The position numbers and the translations under genes are program-made. The notes below the pieces were generated by a model, which worked only from the letters and a program-made list of their open reading frames with translations, was not told where the DNA came from and did not search any database. From Rhodospirillaceae bacterium (GTDB taxonomy: Bacteria; Pseudomonadota; Alphaproteobacteria; SHVP01), in assembly GCA_002701885.1 (NCBI GenBank), contig NZXH01000047.1, positions 1 through 36,669 of the forward strand: a stretch of 36,669 nucleotides of DNA, read 5' to 3'. Below are positions 9,186 through 17,813 of this stretch, in pieces (position 1 is the stretch's first letter; every line of letters starts with the position of its first letter).

Positions 9186-9319
9186 CTTTTTTCCCTAAAA
9201 TTATACTTTTTTAATACCTACTCTTGATTGATCAATAGGTCAAAGCTATAAAACCAATTCGAACATAATAATTCAAAACTTTGCTGGGTTGAACTAAAAC
9301 TATAGGCTATTATTGAAAA
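9186..9319. promoter_or_regulatory. Divergent promoter region between ABC exporter and glycan operon
   Basis: These 134 bases must hold the start signals for both the exporter operon (-) and the glycosyltransferase operon (+). A perfect 10-bp palindrome ATTGATCAAT sits at 9227-9236. It is a possible operator, but it does not match the FNR spacing (TTGAT-N4-ATCAA) and short palindromes arise easily at this base composition. I could not pick a convincing -35/-10 pair. Confidence 0.4.
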
Positions 9320-10573
9320 ATGATTAAAAAATTTGATAATTCTAAAATCTCTGGCTCAAGAGTTCTTATTTATAGTCATGATACCATGGGTCTTGGCCAT
9401 TTAAGACGAAGTAGAGCCATAGCAAATTCACTAGTAGAAAAATATGACGATTTATCAGTATTAATACTCTCTGGCTCTCCAATAATTGGTAGCTTTGATT
9501 TTAGCAATAGAGTTGATTATGTTAGAATTCCCGGTGTTATCAAATTAAAAGATGGAGAGTATACCACACTAAATCTAGCGATAGATATTGATGAAACTAT
9601 ATCTATGAGATCCTCAATCATAAAACATACTGCAGATATATTTGACCCTGATGTATTCATAGTAGATAAAGAACCAACCGGGCTGAGGGGGGAAGTTCTA
9701 GAGACTCTGAAGATGCTTAAAGAAAGAGGAAAACACCTTGTTTTAGGACTTAGAGATGTTCTTGACTCCTCCGCTGCGCTTGAACCTGAGTGGAAACGAA
9801 AAAATGTTTTGCCTGTCCTTCGAAAATTATACGACGAGATTTGGATTTATGGACTTCCTCAAATTTATGAGCCTCTGAATGATCTTCCATTACCTAAAAA
9901 AGTTTTAGATAAAATAACATATACTGGCTATCTCAGAAGATCCGTTAAGAATACATCTAACTCTATGGATAGGTTTTTTCCAGAAAAAGAACCTTATTTG
10001 TTAGTTACACCAGGAGGAGGAGGAGACGGAGAAGAATTAATCGAATGGGTACTAAGTGCTTATGAAAATGACCCTCTATTACCCTACGCAGCTTTATTTG
10101 TTCTTGGACCATTCATGCAACCAGAACTTCAAGAAGAATTTATGAAAAGATGTAAAAAAATGAAGAGGATCCATGTAATCACTTTTGATGTTCAGATGGA
10201 AGACTTAGAATCTAATGCTGCAGGTATAGTGGCTATGGGTGGCTACAATACATTTTGTGAAATTCTGTCTTTGGATAAAAGGGCAATTATTATTCCAAGA
10301 ACCTCACCAAGGTTTGAACAATATATTAGAGCCTCAAGAGCAGAAGAGTTAGGTCTTGTCAAAATGCTTGAAGATAACGGCAAACTTGACCCTTTATTAA
10401 TGGCTCAAGCATTAAAAGAAATGCCTAAGCAAAAAAAACCTTCTGAAATAATTGTACCTGGGCTTTTAGAAGGTTTAGAAAATGTAAATAGACTAGTTGA
10501 GCCATGGATAAGTAGAAAGAATGATAAAGAGATTAATTTACATAAAAATATTACACCACTTAAAAGAGCATAA
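9320..10573 (+). CDS. Glycosyltransferase, COG4671-like (GT-B fold), copy 1
   Basis: 417-aa soluble protein resembling the predicted glycosyltransferases of COG4671, related to the GT28/MurG C-terminal fold. Seen: an N-terminal strand VLIYSHD followed by the loop GLGHLRR (residues 24-30), the GxGH element of GT-B enzymes; a PYLLVTPGGGGDGEEL segment (~225-241) opening the C-terminal donor domain; and a GGYNTFCEIL motif (~310-319) in the place where MurG/UGT-type enzymes bind the nucleotide-sugar. No membrane segment is present. It is the first gene of a seven-gene plus-strand cluster, and a diverged second copy lies at 13540-14688. The ATG is preceded by an A-rich tract without a strong ribosome site. 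Donor and acceptor are unknown. Confidence 0.85.
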   Translation: MIKKFDNSKISGSRVLIYSHDTMGLGHLRRSRAIANSLVEKYDDLSVLILSGSPIIGSFDFSNRVDYVRIPGVIKLKDGEYTTLNLAIDIDETISMRSSIIKHTADIFDPDVFIVDKEPTGLRGEVLETLKMLKERGKHLVLGLRDVLDSSAALEPEWKRKNVLPVLRKLYDEIWIYGLPQIYEPLNDLPLPKKVLDKITYTGYLRRSVKNTSNSMDRFFPEKEPYLLVTPGGGGDGEELIEWVLSAYENDPLLPYAALFVLGPFMQPELQEEFMKRCKKMKRIHVITFDVQMEDLESNAAGIVAMGGYNTFCEILSLDKRAIIIPRTSPRFEQYIRASRAEELGLVKMLEDNGKLDPLLMAQALKEMPKQKKPSEIIVPGLLEGLENVNRLVEPWISRKNDKEINLHKNITPLKRA

Positions 10574-10583
10574 CTTATAAACT

Positions 10584-11798
10584 ATGCATGTGGCGTTTAT
10601 TTTAAAAGGGTACCCACGAATATCTGAAACTTTTATTGCCCAAGAAATTCTAGCCTTAGAACAAAAAGGTATTAATATATATATATTTTCTTTAAGAGGT
10701 CCGAGAGAAAAATTTACTCATCAAATTAATAAAAAAATAAAGGCAAAGGTATACTATATACCAGAATATATATATAAATCACCTTTAAAAATTTTTTTGT
10801 CATGGCTAAAAATAAGAAAACTTCCTGGATATAAAACTTCCCAAAGAGAGTGGTTTAAAGACTTAAAAAAGGATTTTACCCCAAACAGAATTAGAAGATT
10901 TGCACAAGCAATAGTTTTATCTAAAGAGTTACCTAGCTCTATTACACACCTGCATTCTCATTTTTTACATACACCTACATCAGTTACTTATTATGCATCA
11001 AAAATTTTGGGCAAACCTTACTCAATATCTGCTCATGCAAAAGACATATGGACAACAAAAAACTGGGAAAAAGAAAAAAAACTTAAAAATGCTTTATGGA
11101 CAACCACCTGCACAAAGCAAAACCAAGAACATTTATTAGCTTTATCTCCGAAGTCAAATATAAACCTAATTTATCATGGAATTGATTTTGACCGCTTTCC
11201 ACCTCCTCATGAAGAAGAACCAATAAAAAAAGATTTAAAAGAAAATTCACCATTTATTATATTATCAATTGGCAGGTTGGTAGAAAAAAAAGGTTTTGAT
11301 ATTCTATTAAAAGCTCTATCCTTACTACCTAATGAAATAAATTGGAAATTAGAACATATTGGTAATGGTCCATTAAGTAAAGAATTGAAAACTCTCTCAA
11401 GAAGGCTAGGTTTACAGAAAAAAATAAATTGGAATGGAACTTTAACACAAGAAAATATTTCAAAATTTTATCAAGTAGCTGATATTTTTGTTTTAGCATC
11501 TAAAATAACAAACTCAGGAGATAGAGACGGGATTCCAAATGTTCTTATGGAAGCACAATCACAAGGAATTGCGTGTATAAGCACAAAACTCCCGAGCATA
11601 GAGGAATTAATTATAAATAATGTTTCTGGTATTTTAGTTGAAAGTGGCTCAATATTTAAGCTTAAAGAAGCTATGATTAACTTAATCATGCACCCTGACA
11701 TAAGAAAAAAAATAGGTTATGCTGGCCAAACTAGGGTAAAAGAAAATTTTTCAATGCACGTTGGTATTGAAAAACTTTCAAAGCTTTTTTTAAGTTAA
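10584..11798 (+). CDS. Glycosyltransferase family 4 (WcaL-like)
   Basis: 404-aa GT-B retaining glycosyltransferase. The N-terminal signature FILKGYPRISETFIAQEILAL (read as two parts, residues 5-13 and 14-25) is typical of the colanic-acid WcaL/AmsK subgroup, as is the SAHAKDIW acceptor-domain motif (~149-156). The donor domain begins at ILSIGRLVEKKGFDILLKAL (~225-244). The nucleotide-sugar loop is DGIPNVLMEAQSQGI, which keeps the second Glu of the EX7E motif; the first position is Asp. It begins 10 bases after the previous stop and ends 7 bases before the next gene, so it is one operon. The likely role is adding a sugar to a lipid-linked or surface glycan on the cytoplasmic face. Confidence 0.9.
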   Translation: MHVAFILKGYPRISETFIAQEILALEQKGINIYIFSLRGPREKFTHQINKKIKAKVYYIPEYIYKSPLKIFLSWLKIRKLPGYKTSQREWFKDLKKDFTPNRIRRFAQAIVLSKELPSSITHLHSHFLHTPTSVTYYASKILGKPYSISAHAKDIWTTKNWEKEKKLKNALWTTTCTKQNQEHLLALSPKSNINLIYHGIDFDRFPPPHEEEPIKKDLKENSPFIILSIGRLVEKKGFDILLKALSLLPNEINWKLEHIGNGPLSKELKTLSRRLGLQKKINWNGTLTQENISKFYQVADIFVLASKITNSGDRDGIPNVLMEAQSQGIACISTKLPSIEELIINNVSGILVESGSIFKLKEAMINLIMHPDIRKKIGYAGQTRVKENFSMHVGIEKLSKLFLS

Positions 11799-11805
11799 AT
11801 ACATT

Positions 11806-12954
11806 ATGAAAATAGCATTTTATTCTCCTCTAAAACCATATGACCATAAAGTAATTTCAGGAGATAGAAACATTGCCAAATCCTTGATTAAATTATTCGA
11901 AAGTTTAGGGCATGAGGTAATTATTCCATCCAAATTTAGAAGCTATGCTAAAAATTCAGAGGCACAACACTCTATATACGAAAAATCATCTAAAGAAATA
12001 TCTATGATTTTAGATGAATTTGACAACAAGGTCCCTGATCTATGGTTTACTTATCATAGTTATTATAAAGCACCAGATTATTTTGGACCTTTAATAAGTA
12101 AAAAGCTATCTGTACCATATATTATTCTAGAAGCATCTTACGCAAAAAAAAGAAGTATAGGGGAATGGAAAATTGGTAGCAGAGAAGCTTTTAAATCAAT
12201 TACCTCTGCTAACGCTATAATTAATTTTACAAACAGAGATTTTGAAGAGATAAATAAAATTATTAGGCATAAAAGCCAAAATTATATTTTACCGCCTTTT
12301 CCAGATACATCTATATTTTATAAAAAAGATTTGGATAAAAATATTTTTAAGAAAAATTTTTCCTCTAAGTTTAGTATTCCAGAAAGTGCTCCTTGGGTGT
12401 TAACCGTTGGGATGATGAGGGATGATGATTCGAAACTAGCATCATATGAAATACTTTCAAAATCAATGAATTTATTAAATCAAGATTACTATCTTTTAGT
12501 GGTTGGAGACGGCCCAAAAAAAACATATGTAAAAAAATTATTGAAAGAAGCAATAAATGAAAAAGTATTTTTTCTTGGAGAAATGAAACCTATAGACCTT
12601 GCTAATTTATATAACTGTTGTGATATATTTGCTTGGCCAGGTGTAAATGAAGCTTTTGGATTATCTTATCTAGAAGCCCAAGCATGTGGCTTGCCTGTAG
12701 TAGCAGGAAACTCTGGTGGTGTTTCAGAAGTAATAAATAAAACTAAATCTGGGTTTTTGGTAGATATTACTGATAAAAACCCACAAAATTTTAGTAATGC
12801 TTTAGAGAAACTAATTACTGACTCGAACCTTAGGTATAATATGAGTATTGCAGCTGAAAATTTTATTAACAGAGATAGAACTTTAGAAACTACGGCTGAA
12901 AAACTTAATAATATTTTATATATGGTATTAAATAATTATAAAAATTTAAATTAA
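11806..12954 (+). CDS. Glycosyltransferase family 4
   Basis: 382-aa GT-B enzyme. The acceptor domain starts MKIAFYSPLKPYDHKVISGDR (motif residues 1-20 only). The donor domain contains VLTVGMMRDDDSKLASYEIL, VVGDGPKK, LGEMKPIDLANLYNCCDIF, and a complete EX7E motif in NEAFGLSYLEAQACGLPVVA, followed by GGVSEVI. The subgroup resembles sugar transferases acting on lipid-linked oligosaccharides, but substrate specificity cannot be read from sequence. Its stop codon shares one base with the start of the histidine phosphatase gene (TAATG), indicating translational coupling within the glycan operon. Confidence 0.9.
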   Translation: MKIAFYSPLKPYDHKVISGDRNIAKSLIKLFESLGHEVIIPSKFRSYAKNSEAQHSIYEKSSKEISMILDEFDNKVPDLWFTYHSYYKAPDYFGPLISKKLSVPYIILEASYAKKRSIGEWKIGSREAFKSITSANAIINFTNRDFEEINKIIRHKSQNYILPPFPDTSIFYKKDLDKNIFKKNFSSKFSIPESAPWVLTVGMMRDDDSKLASYEILSKSMNLLNQDYYLLVVGDGPKKTYVKKLLKEAINEKVFFLGEMKPIDLANLYNCCDIFAWPGVNEAFGLSYLEAQACGLPVVAGNSGGVSEVINKTKSGFLVDITDKNPQNFSNALEKLITDSNLRYNMSIAAENFINRDRTLETTAEKLNNILYMVLNNYKNLN

Positions 12955-13529
12955 TGAAAAATATAGTATTCATAAGACACGCTGAAACAGAATGGAATTT
13001 AATGGGACTTATTCAAGGCCACACAGACATTCCTATTTGTAAAGAAGGTGAATCAAATGCTAAAAAGTGGAAGATTAATTTAAAAGATTATACTCTTTGG
13101 TCAAGTCCATTACAAAGAGCAACCAGAACTGCAGAGATAGTTTTTTCAAAAAAACCAAAAATTGAAAATGCATTAATTGAAATGAATTGGGGTGACTGGG
13201 AAGGAAAAAAGCTATCTGAATTAAGGAATAAATTGGGTAAAAAAATGAAAATAAATGAAAACCTTGGGCTAGATATGAGGCCAGTAAATGGGGAAACACC
13301 TAGAGAAGTACAAGGTAGAGTTTCTAGTTGGCTATTATCTATATATAATTTAGGAAATAATCATGTTTGTGTTACCCATAAAGGTGTTATACGTTCTGTA
13401 ATTGCTCTATCTACCGACTGGGAAATGAAAGGGAAGATACCAATTAAAATAGAAGATGGTAAAGCATATAGTTTTAATTTTAGTAACAAAAAAAAATTAA
13501 CTTATTCATCTACAATATCAATGATTTGA
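12954..13529 (+). CDS. Histidine phosphatase family protein (phosphoglycerate mutase-like)
   Basis: 191 aa of the branch-1 histidine phosphatase superfamily. The catalytic RHAETEWN motif is intact (Arg8, His9 the phospho-acceptor). Arg55 lies in SSPLQRATRTAEI, Glu76 in IEMNWGDWEGKK, and the second catalytic His142 in VTHKGVIRS. GLIQGHTDIPI matches the cofactor-independent phosphatase-like (GpmB/CobC/SixA-type) members. Located inside a glycosyltransferase operon with a 1-base overlap at its start, it more probably removes phosphate from a sugar phosphate or glycan intermediate than serves glycolysis. That is inference from context. Confidence 0.9.
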   Translation: MKNIVFIRHAETEWNLMGLIQGHTDIPICKEGESNAKKWKINLKDYTLWSSPLQRATRTAEIVFSKKPKIENALIEMNWGDWEGKKLSELRNKLGKKMKINENLGLDMRPVNGETPREVQGRVSSWLLSIYNLGNNHVCVTHKGVIRSVIALSTDWEMKGKIPIKIEDGKAYSFNFSNKKKLTYSSTISMI

Positions 13530-13539
13530 AATAACAAAC

Positions 13540-14688
13540 ATGCATAAAAGAGTTTTATTTTATGTCCAACACCTTCTTGGAATAGGACATTTAAAAAGAG
13601 TTTCAATAATTGTAAAACAAATGTCTTTAAAGGGTTTAGATGTAACAGTTATTTCCGGTGGAAACAGAGTAGATAGTATAGATTTTGGAAAAGCTTCTTT
13701 TATACAACTTCCCTCCGCAAAAGCAAAAGACTCCAATTTTTCAACTTTAATTGATGAAAATGGAAATACAATTAACGATATTTGGAAAAAAAATAGAAGA
13801 GAACTAGTTCTAAATGTATTTCAAAAATTAGAACCACATATATTAATAACTGAAATGTTTCCCTTTGGAAGAAATCAAATGAAATTTGAACTTTTACCTC
13901 TTTTAGAGGAAGCAAACAATAGTAATGTAACAATAATTTCTTCCATAAGAGATATAATTGTAAGCGATATAAAAAAAACAAAGGTGGAGCAGCGTAATTT
14001 TCTACTCACAAAATACTATAAATATATACTTGTGCATGGAGAAGAGAAATATTATTCAATAGGGAAAAATCTTGGTTTAGATAAACTCAATATAAAAAAA
14101 ATATATTATACTGGTTATGTTTGTAATCAAAAAAACAATAAAAATTCACTACCAAGATACAAAAAAGAAATTCTAGTTTCTGCTGGGGGAGGAGCTGTAG
14201 GAAAGAAGATTATTGTAAATGCTATTAAGGCTTCTTCACTTTTTTTTGATCAAGACTTTACTTGGAGGATATTAATAGGACTTAATGAAAATGATCAAAA
14301 CAAAAAAGAATATTCCAAACTGGCACATCAAACAGGAAAGAAAATAATAATTGAATATTTTACGGAAAATTTTAATATACTTCTCTCCAATTGCTTAGTT
14401 TCTATTAGCCAAGCAGGATATAATACTTTCTTAGAAGCGATTTCTTGCAAAGTAAAGTCTATATTTATTCCATATGCTGAAGACATTAAAAGCGATCAAA
14501 TAATCAGAGCTAGATCTTTTAGCTCACTTAACTTTATTAAATATATAGACGAAAAAGACTTAAATCCGTCTAAAATAAAAGATAGCATAATTGAACTAAT
14601 GAAACAGGAGGATAGAGAGTTTAATTTACCAAATTTTGATGGTGCTGAAAATACATATAAATTTATTAATGGCCTTACTAATGAGTAA
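13540..14688 (+). CDS. Glycosyltransferase, COG4671-like (GT-B fold), copy 2
   Basis: 382-aa diverged relative of the first gene of the cluster. It has the same opening (VLFYVQHLLGIGHLKR, with GIGHLKR at 14-20), the same order of elements, a shorter Gly patch (VSAGGGAVGKK) at the start of the donor domain, and SQAGYNTFLEAI corresponding to the GGYNTFCEIL loop of copy 1, followed by a conserved DQIIRARSF tail. No membrane segment is visible. The GIGH loop and the donor loop are both retained, so it should be active, perhaps on the next acceptor in the same glycan. Its last 8 bases overlap the preferred start of the deacetylase gene. Confidence 0.82.
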   Translation: MHKRVLFYVQHLLGIGHLKRVSIIVKQMSLKGLDVTVISGGNRVDSIDFGKASFIQLPSAKAKDSNFSTLIDENGNTINDIWKKNRRELVLNVFQKLEPHILITEMFPFGRNQMKFELLPLLEEANNSNVTIISSIRDIIVSDIKKTKVEQRNFLLTKYYKYILVHGEEKYYSIGKNLGLDKLNIKKIYYTGYVCNQKNNKNSLPRYKKEILVSAGGGAVGKKIIVNAIKASSLFFDQDFTWRILIGLNENDQNKKEYSKLAHQTGKKIIIEYFTENFNILLSNCLVSISQAGYNTFLEAISCKVKSIFIPYAEDIKSDQIIRARSFSSLNFIKYIDEKDLNPSKIKDSIIELMKQEDREFNLPNFDGAENTYKFINGLTNE

Positions 14689-15451
14689 AATTTGGAGAGA
14701 TTTAAACACCGAATTAGAAAGATGGAAAGATGCATCTATCTATCCTATTTTCTGGATAAGGGATGACGATGCTATCAAAGATGGACCAAAACTTACAAAA
14801 TTAATTTTTACTGCAAAAAAATTTAACACTCCTCTTTCAATTGCTGTTATACCATTTTTAATTGAGAAAAATTTGATTGAAAGATTAAATTCTTACGATT
14901 TAATTACGGTTCTACAACACGGATTTAAACATAAGAATTATGAACCAAATAATCAAAAAAAGTCTGAATTTGGACAAAGCAGAGACTTAAATAATATGAT
15001 CGCAGATATATTTCATGGGACAAAATTAATATCTGAAGCCTTTGAGAAAATATTTGAACCAATTTTCGTCCCACCATGGAATAGAATGAACCACCTGCTT
15101 TTACCTTATATTTATTCTTTAGGAATTAAAGGAGTATCTTCTTTTAATAAAAACTTGGTAGATAATACAAATAATAAATCTATAGTTATGAATACTAATA
15201 TTGATATTATTGATTGGAAAAAAAACAAAAAATTTATAGGCGAAGAACAAATTATACAACAATTAATTTTTGAGCTTATAAGTAGAAGAAATAAAAAAAA
15301 TGAAGGATATAATGAACCTATCGGAATTCTAACTCACCATAATCAAATGAATGATAGCGCTTTTTTATTTTTGGAAAAATTAATATTGAACACAAAAACC
15401 TATGGGGCTCAATGGAATTCAATAAAAGAAATAATAATGAAAAAAAAATAA
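14681..15451 (+). CDS. Polysaccharide deacetylase family protein (NodB-like)
   Basis: A divergent NodB/carbohydrate-esterase-4-like protein of 256 aa. Seen: IRDDDAI near the N-terminus (motif 1 acidic triad), LQHGFKHKN (the His-x3-His metal pair of motif 2), FVPPWNRM (motif 3), and GILTHHNQM near the C-terminus (motif 5 His). There is no signal peptide, so it may act in the cytoplasm on a lipid-linked or soluble precursor. I chose the ATG at 14681 rather than 14636. The later start directly precedes the conserved domain and overlaps the upstream gene by only 8 bases, whereas the longer version adds an unlikely 15-residue extension read through the glycosyltransferase end. It is the sixth gene of the glycan cluster. 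Confidence 0.82.
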   Translation: MSKIWRDLNTELERWKDASIYPIFWIRDDDAIKDGPKLTKLIFTAKKFNTPLSIAVIPFLIEKNLIERLNSYDLITVLQHGFKHKNYEPNNQKKSEFGQSRDLNNMIADIFHGTKLISEAFEKIFEPIFVPPWNRMNHLLLPYIYSLGIKGVSSFNKNLVDNTNNKSIVMNTNIDIIDWKKNKKFIGEEQIIQQLIFELISRRNKKNEGYNEPIGILTHHNQMNDSAFLFLEKLILNTKTYGAQWNSIKEIIMKKK

Positions 15452-15942
15452 AGGAATTTAAATATAAATTTCAATCTAATTTATGGGATATAGCCCAAAC
15501 TATCTTATGGTTATCTATTTTACTATATTTTGTATTTTTTATAGACCTTTCAAATACTTTACTTTATATAGCTTTTTTCTTTATAATTTTACTATTAATA
15601 TACTCTACTTATTTAATACTAAAGAGTTTATCAAAAATAACTTTTGATGAAGAAGAAGTAATTAAATCTAATCCAGTTATTAAAACTATTTTAAAATGGA
15701 AAGATATATCAGAAATTAAATTAAATTATTATTCTACCAGAAGAGATAAAGAAAAAGGGTGGATGGTTTTATTTCTACTTAATAGACAAAAAAAGATAGT
15801 AATTCATTCCTCAATATCAGGTTTTGACGAGATACTAAAGCAAATAGGAGCAAAAACATACTCAAATAATTATTTATTTAATTTTTATACAGAAAATAAC
15901 TTTAAAGCTATGGGTATTAATTTGTATAATAAGGATAAATAA
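15412..15942 (+). CDS. Two-TM membrane protein of unknown function
   Basis: 176 aa with two adjacent hydrophobic helices (roughly residues 28-45 and 50-69) separated by a very short turn, then a soluble ~100-residue C-terminal part with alternating beta-strand character (TFDEEEVIKS, WKDISEIKLNYYSTRR, WMVLFLLNRQKKIVIHSS). The layout resembles small bacterial PH-like membrane proteins, but I cannot name a family. The ATG overlaps the deacetylase gene by 40 bases, a long overlap, yet no later in-frame ATG precedes the first helix. It sits last in the glycan cluster, 17 bases before the importer ATPase. Confidence 0.7.
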   Translation: MEFNKRNNNEKKIKEFKYKFQSNLWDIAQTILWLSILLYFVFFIDLSNTLLYIAFFFIILLLIYSTYLILKSLSKITFDEEEVIKSNPVIKTILKWKDISEIKLNYYSTRRDKEKGWMVLFLLNRQKKIVIHSSISGFDEILKQIGAKTYSNNYLFNFYTENNFKAMGINLYNKDK

Positions 15943-15959
15943 AAACAAAGAGCTTATGA

Positions 15960-17813
15960 ATGGATAATATACTTTTAGTTAACGACCTTCATGTTGAATT
16001 TAATGCCCCTGAGGGTTTAATTAAAGCTGTAAAAGGGGTCTCTTTTAAAATTCCAACAGGGAAAACTATAGCAATAGTGGGAGAATCAGGTTCAGGAAAA
16101 TCAGTAATTTCTCAATCTATTATGGGTATCTTACCCAAAAATGGTTCAGTAGCTCAGGGTCAAATAAAATTCTATGACCCTAAAAACTCTTTCAAAGAAA
16201 CAATGATTACATCTATAAAAAATAATAGCCCTGAAATGAGAAAGGTTAGAGGGTCTGGAATATCAATAATTTTTCAGGAACCAATGACCTCATTGTCCCC
16301 TTTGCATACCATTGGAAATCAAATCGCTGAAGGTTTTCTTTTACATAATAAGGTTGGTAATAATGAAGCAAGGGAGGCAACTGTTGAAATATTAAAATTA
16401 GTAGGATTTCCAAACCCTTCAAAATCAATAGATATATATCCGTTTGAATTATCTGGTGGTTTAAGGCAAAGAGCAATGATTGCAATGGCTATGATCTGCA
16501 GACCAGCTCTTTTAATAGCAGATGAACCCACCACAGCTTTAGATGTAACCGTTCAGGCGCAAATTTTAAAATTAATGAAAGACCTTCAATCGAACTTAGA
16601 AATGGCCATACTTATGATAACCCATGATTTAGGGGTTGTAGCAAATATGGCAGATGAAATAATTGTTATGTACCATGGGGAAATTATGGAATATGGAAGC
16701 CTAAAGGATATATTTCATGATCCTCAACACCCATACCTTAAGTCTTTATTAAAAGCTGTTCCTAGATTTGGCATGGGACCAAATGAAAGGCTAATTCCTA
16801 TTAGAGAAATCAATTCCAAAATTTCTACTTTGGGTTCAGAGATAAATTTAGAAACAGGTAACAAAGTAGTCCTTGAAGTTAAAAACTTAAGTAAAACATT
16901 TACAACAAGAAAAAAATCATTTCTTAGTAATTCTTCCCAAAACGCAATTAAAGCTATTGATGATGTTAGCTTTGATGTGCCTAGAGGAGAATGTGTAGGT
17001 TTAGTAGGCGAATCAGGTTGTGGAAAAACTACCACTAGCAAAATTATAATGGGCGCACTTAAGCCAGACACAGGAGAAATAATTTTCAATACTAGTAAAA
17101 GCAAAATAGATGTATTAAAAATAAGACAGAGAAAAGAAGTCTTATATTTTAGAAAAAGTTCGCAATATATTTTTCAAGACCCCTTTAGTTCTTTAAACCC
17201 AAGAATGACGGTTTTTGACATTATAAATGAGCCATTGATTATACATAATTTAGGCTCGGAGGAAGATAGACTCAATAAAGTAAAATCACTAATTGAAATG
17301 GTAGGTCTTCCAATTACTTCATTAAGAAGATATCCCCATAGCTTTTCTGGAGGGCAAAGACAACGGATTGGCATTGCAAGAGCCTTAGCATTAGAACCTG
17401 AGTTTCTAATTTGCGACGAACCAGTTTCAGCTTTAGACGTTTCAATTCAAGCTCAAGTTCTTAATCTGCTTAAAGATCTTAAACGGGATCTAGGTTTAAC
17501 CTATCTATTTATTTCCCACAATTTAGCTGTAATTGATTATATTTCAGATTATATTATTGTTATGTGTGCAGGCAAAATCGTTGAAAAAGCACCCAAAGAT
17601 GATTTTTTCAATAATGCACAACACCCCTATACAAAAGCGCTTTTAGGTGCAGTGCCTGAACCTAATCCAAATAAAAAGTTAAATTTTCAAAACCTAATGG
17701 ATGGAAAAGCTTCAATCCCATCTGAGTGGCCAGAAAAATATGTAATAAACGAAAAATTTTCACCTACAATGAATGAAATTGGAAATAACCACTGGGTGTT
17801 ATCAAATGTTTAA
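15960..17813 (+). CDS. ABC importer ATPase, fused double NBD (DppD-DppF/YejF type)
   Basis: 617-aa fusion of two nucleotide-binding domains that power an oligopeptide-family (OppDF-like) importer. NBD1: Walker A GESGSGKS (~41-48), signature LSGGLRQR, Walker B LLIADEPTTALD (~184-195), and the D-loop/H-loop THDLGVV. NBD2: GESGCGKTT (~350-358), FSGGQRQR (~460), LICDEPVSALD (~484), SHNLAVI. Both catalytic sets are complete, in contrast to the exporter at 6513-9185. The C-terminal oligopeptide-transporter extension (AQHPYTKALLGAVPEP) occurs after each half in the usual form. The ATG at 15960 follows an AAAGAG tract. The 3' end overlaps the binding-protein gene by 8 bases, so the four importer genes form one operon. 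Confidence 0.95.
   Translation: MDNILLVNDLHVEFNAPEGLIKAVKGVSFKIPTGKTIAIVGESGSGKSVISQSIMGILPKNGSVAQGQIKFYDPKNSFKETMITSIKNNSPEMRKVRGSGISIIFQEPMTSLSPLHTIGNQIAEGFLLHNKVGNNEAREATVEILKLVGFPNPSKSIDIYPFELSGGLRQRAMIAMAMICRPALLIADEPTTALDVTVQAQILKLMKDLQSNLEMAILMITHDLGVVANMADEIIVMYHGEIMEYGSLKDIFHDPQHPYLKSLLKAVPRFGMGPNERLIPIREINSKISTLGSEINLETGNKVVLEVKNLSKTFTTRKKSFLSNSSQNAIKAIDDVSFDVPRGECVGLVGESGCGKTTTSKIIMGALKPDTGEIIFNTSKSKIDVLKIRQRKEVLYFRKSSQYIFQDPFSSLNPRMTVFDIINEPLIIHNLGSEEDRLNKVKSLIEMVGLPITSLRRYPHSFSGGQRQRIGIARALALEPEFLICDEPVSALDVSIQAQVLNLLKDLKRDLGLTYLFISHNLAVIDYISDYIIVMCAGKIVEKAPKDDFFNNAQHPYTKALLGAVPEPNPNKKLNFQNLMDGKASIPSEWPEKYVINEKFSPTMNEIGNNHWVLSNV

Noticed and set aside
9227-9236. ATTGATCAAT palindrome as an FNR-type operator
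   Set aside because: Spacing is two bases rather than four between half-sites; a chance palindrome is likely in AT-rich DNA.
17773-17805. Earlier ATG for the binding protein
   Set aside because: Would bury the signal peptide and enlarge the overlap with the ATPase; the ATG at 17806 gives a normal signal peptide.
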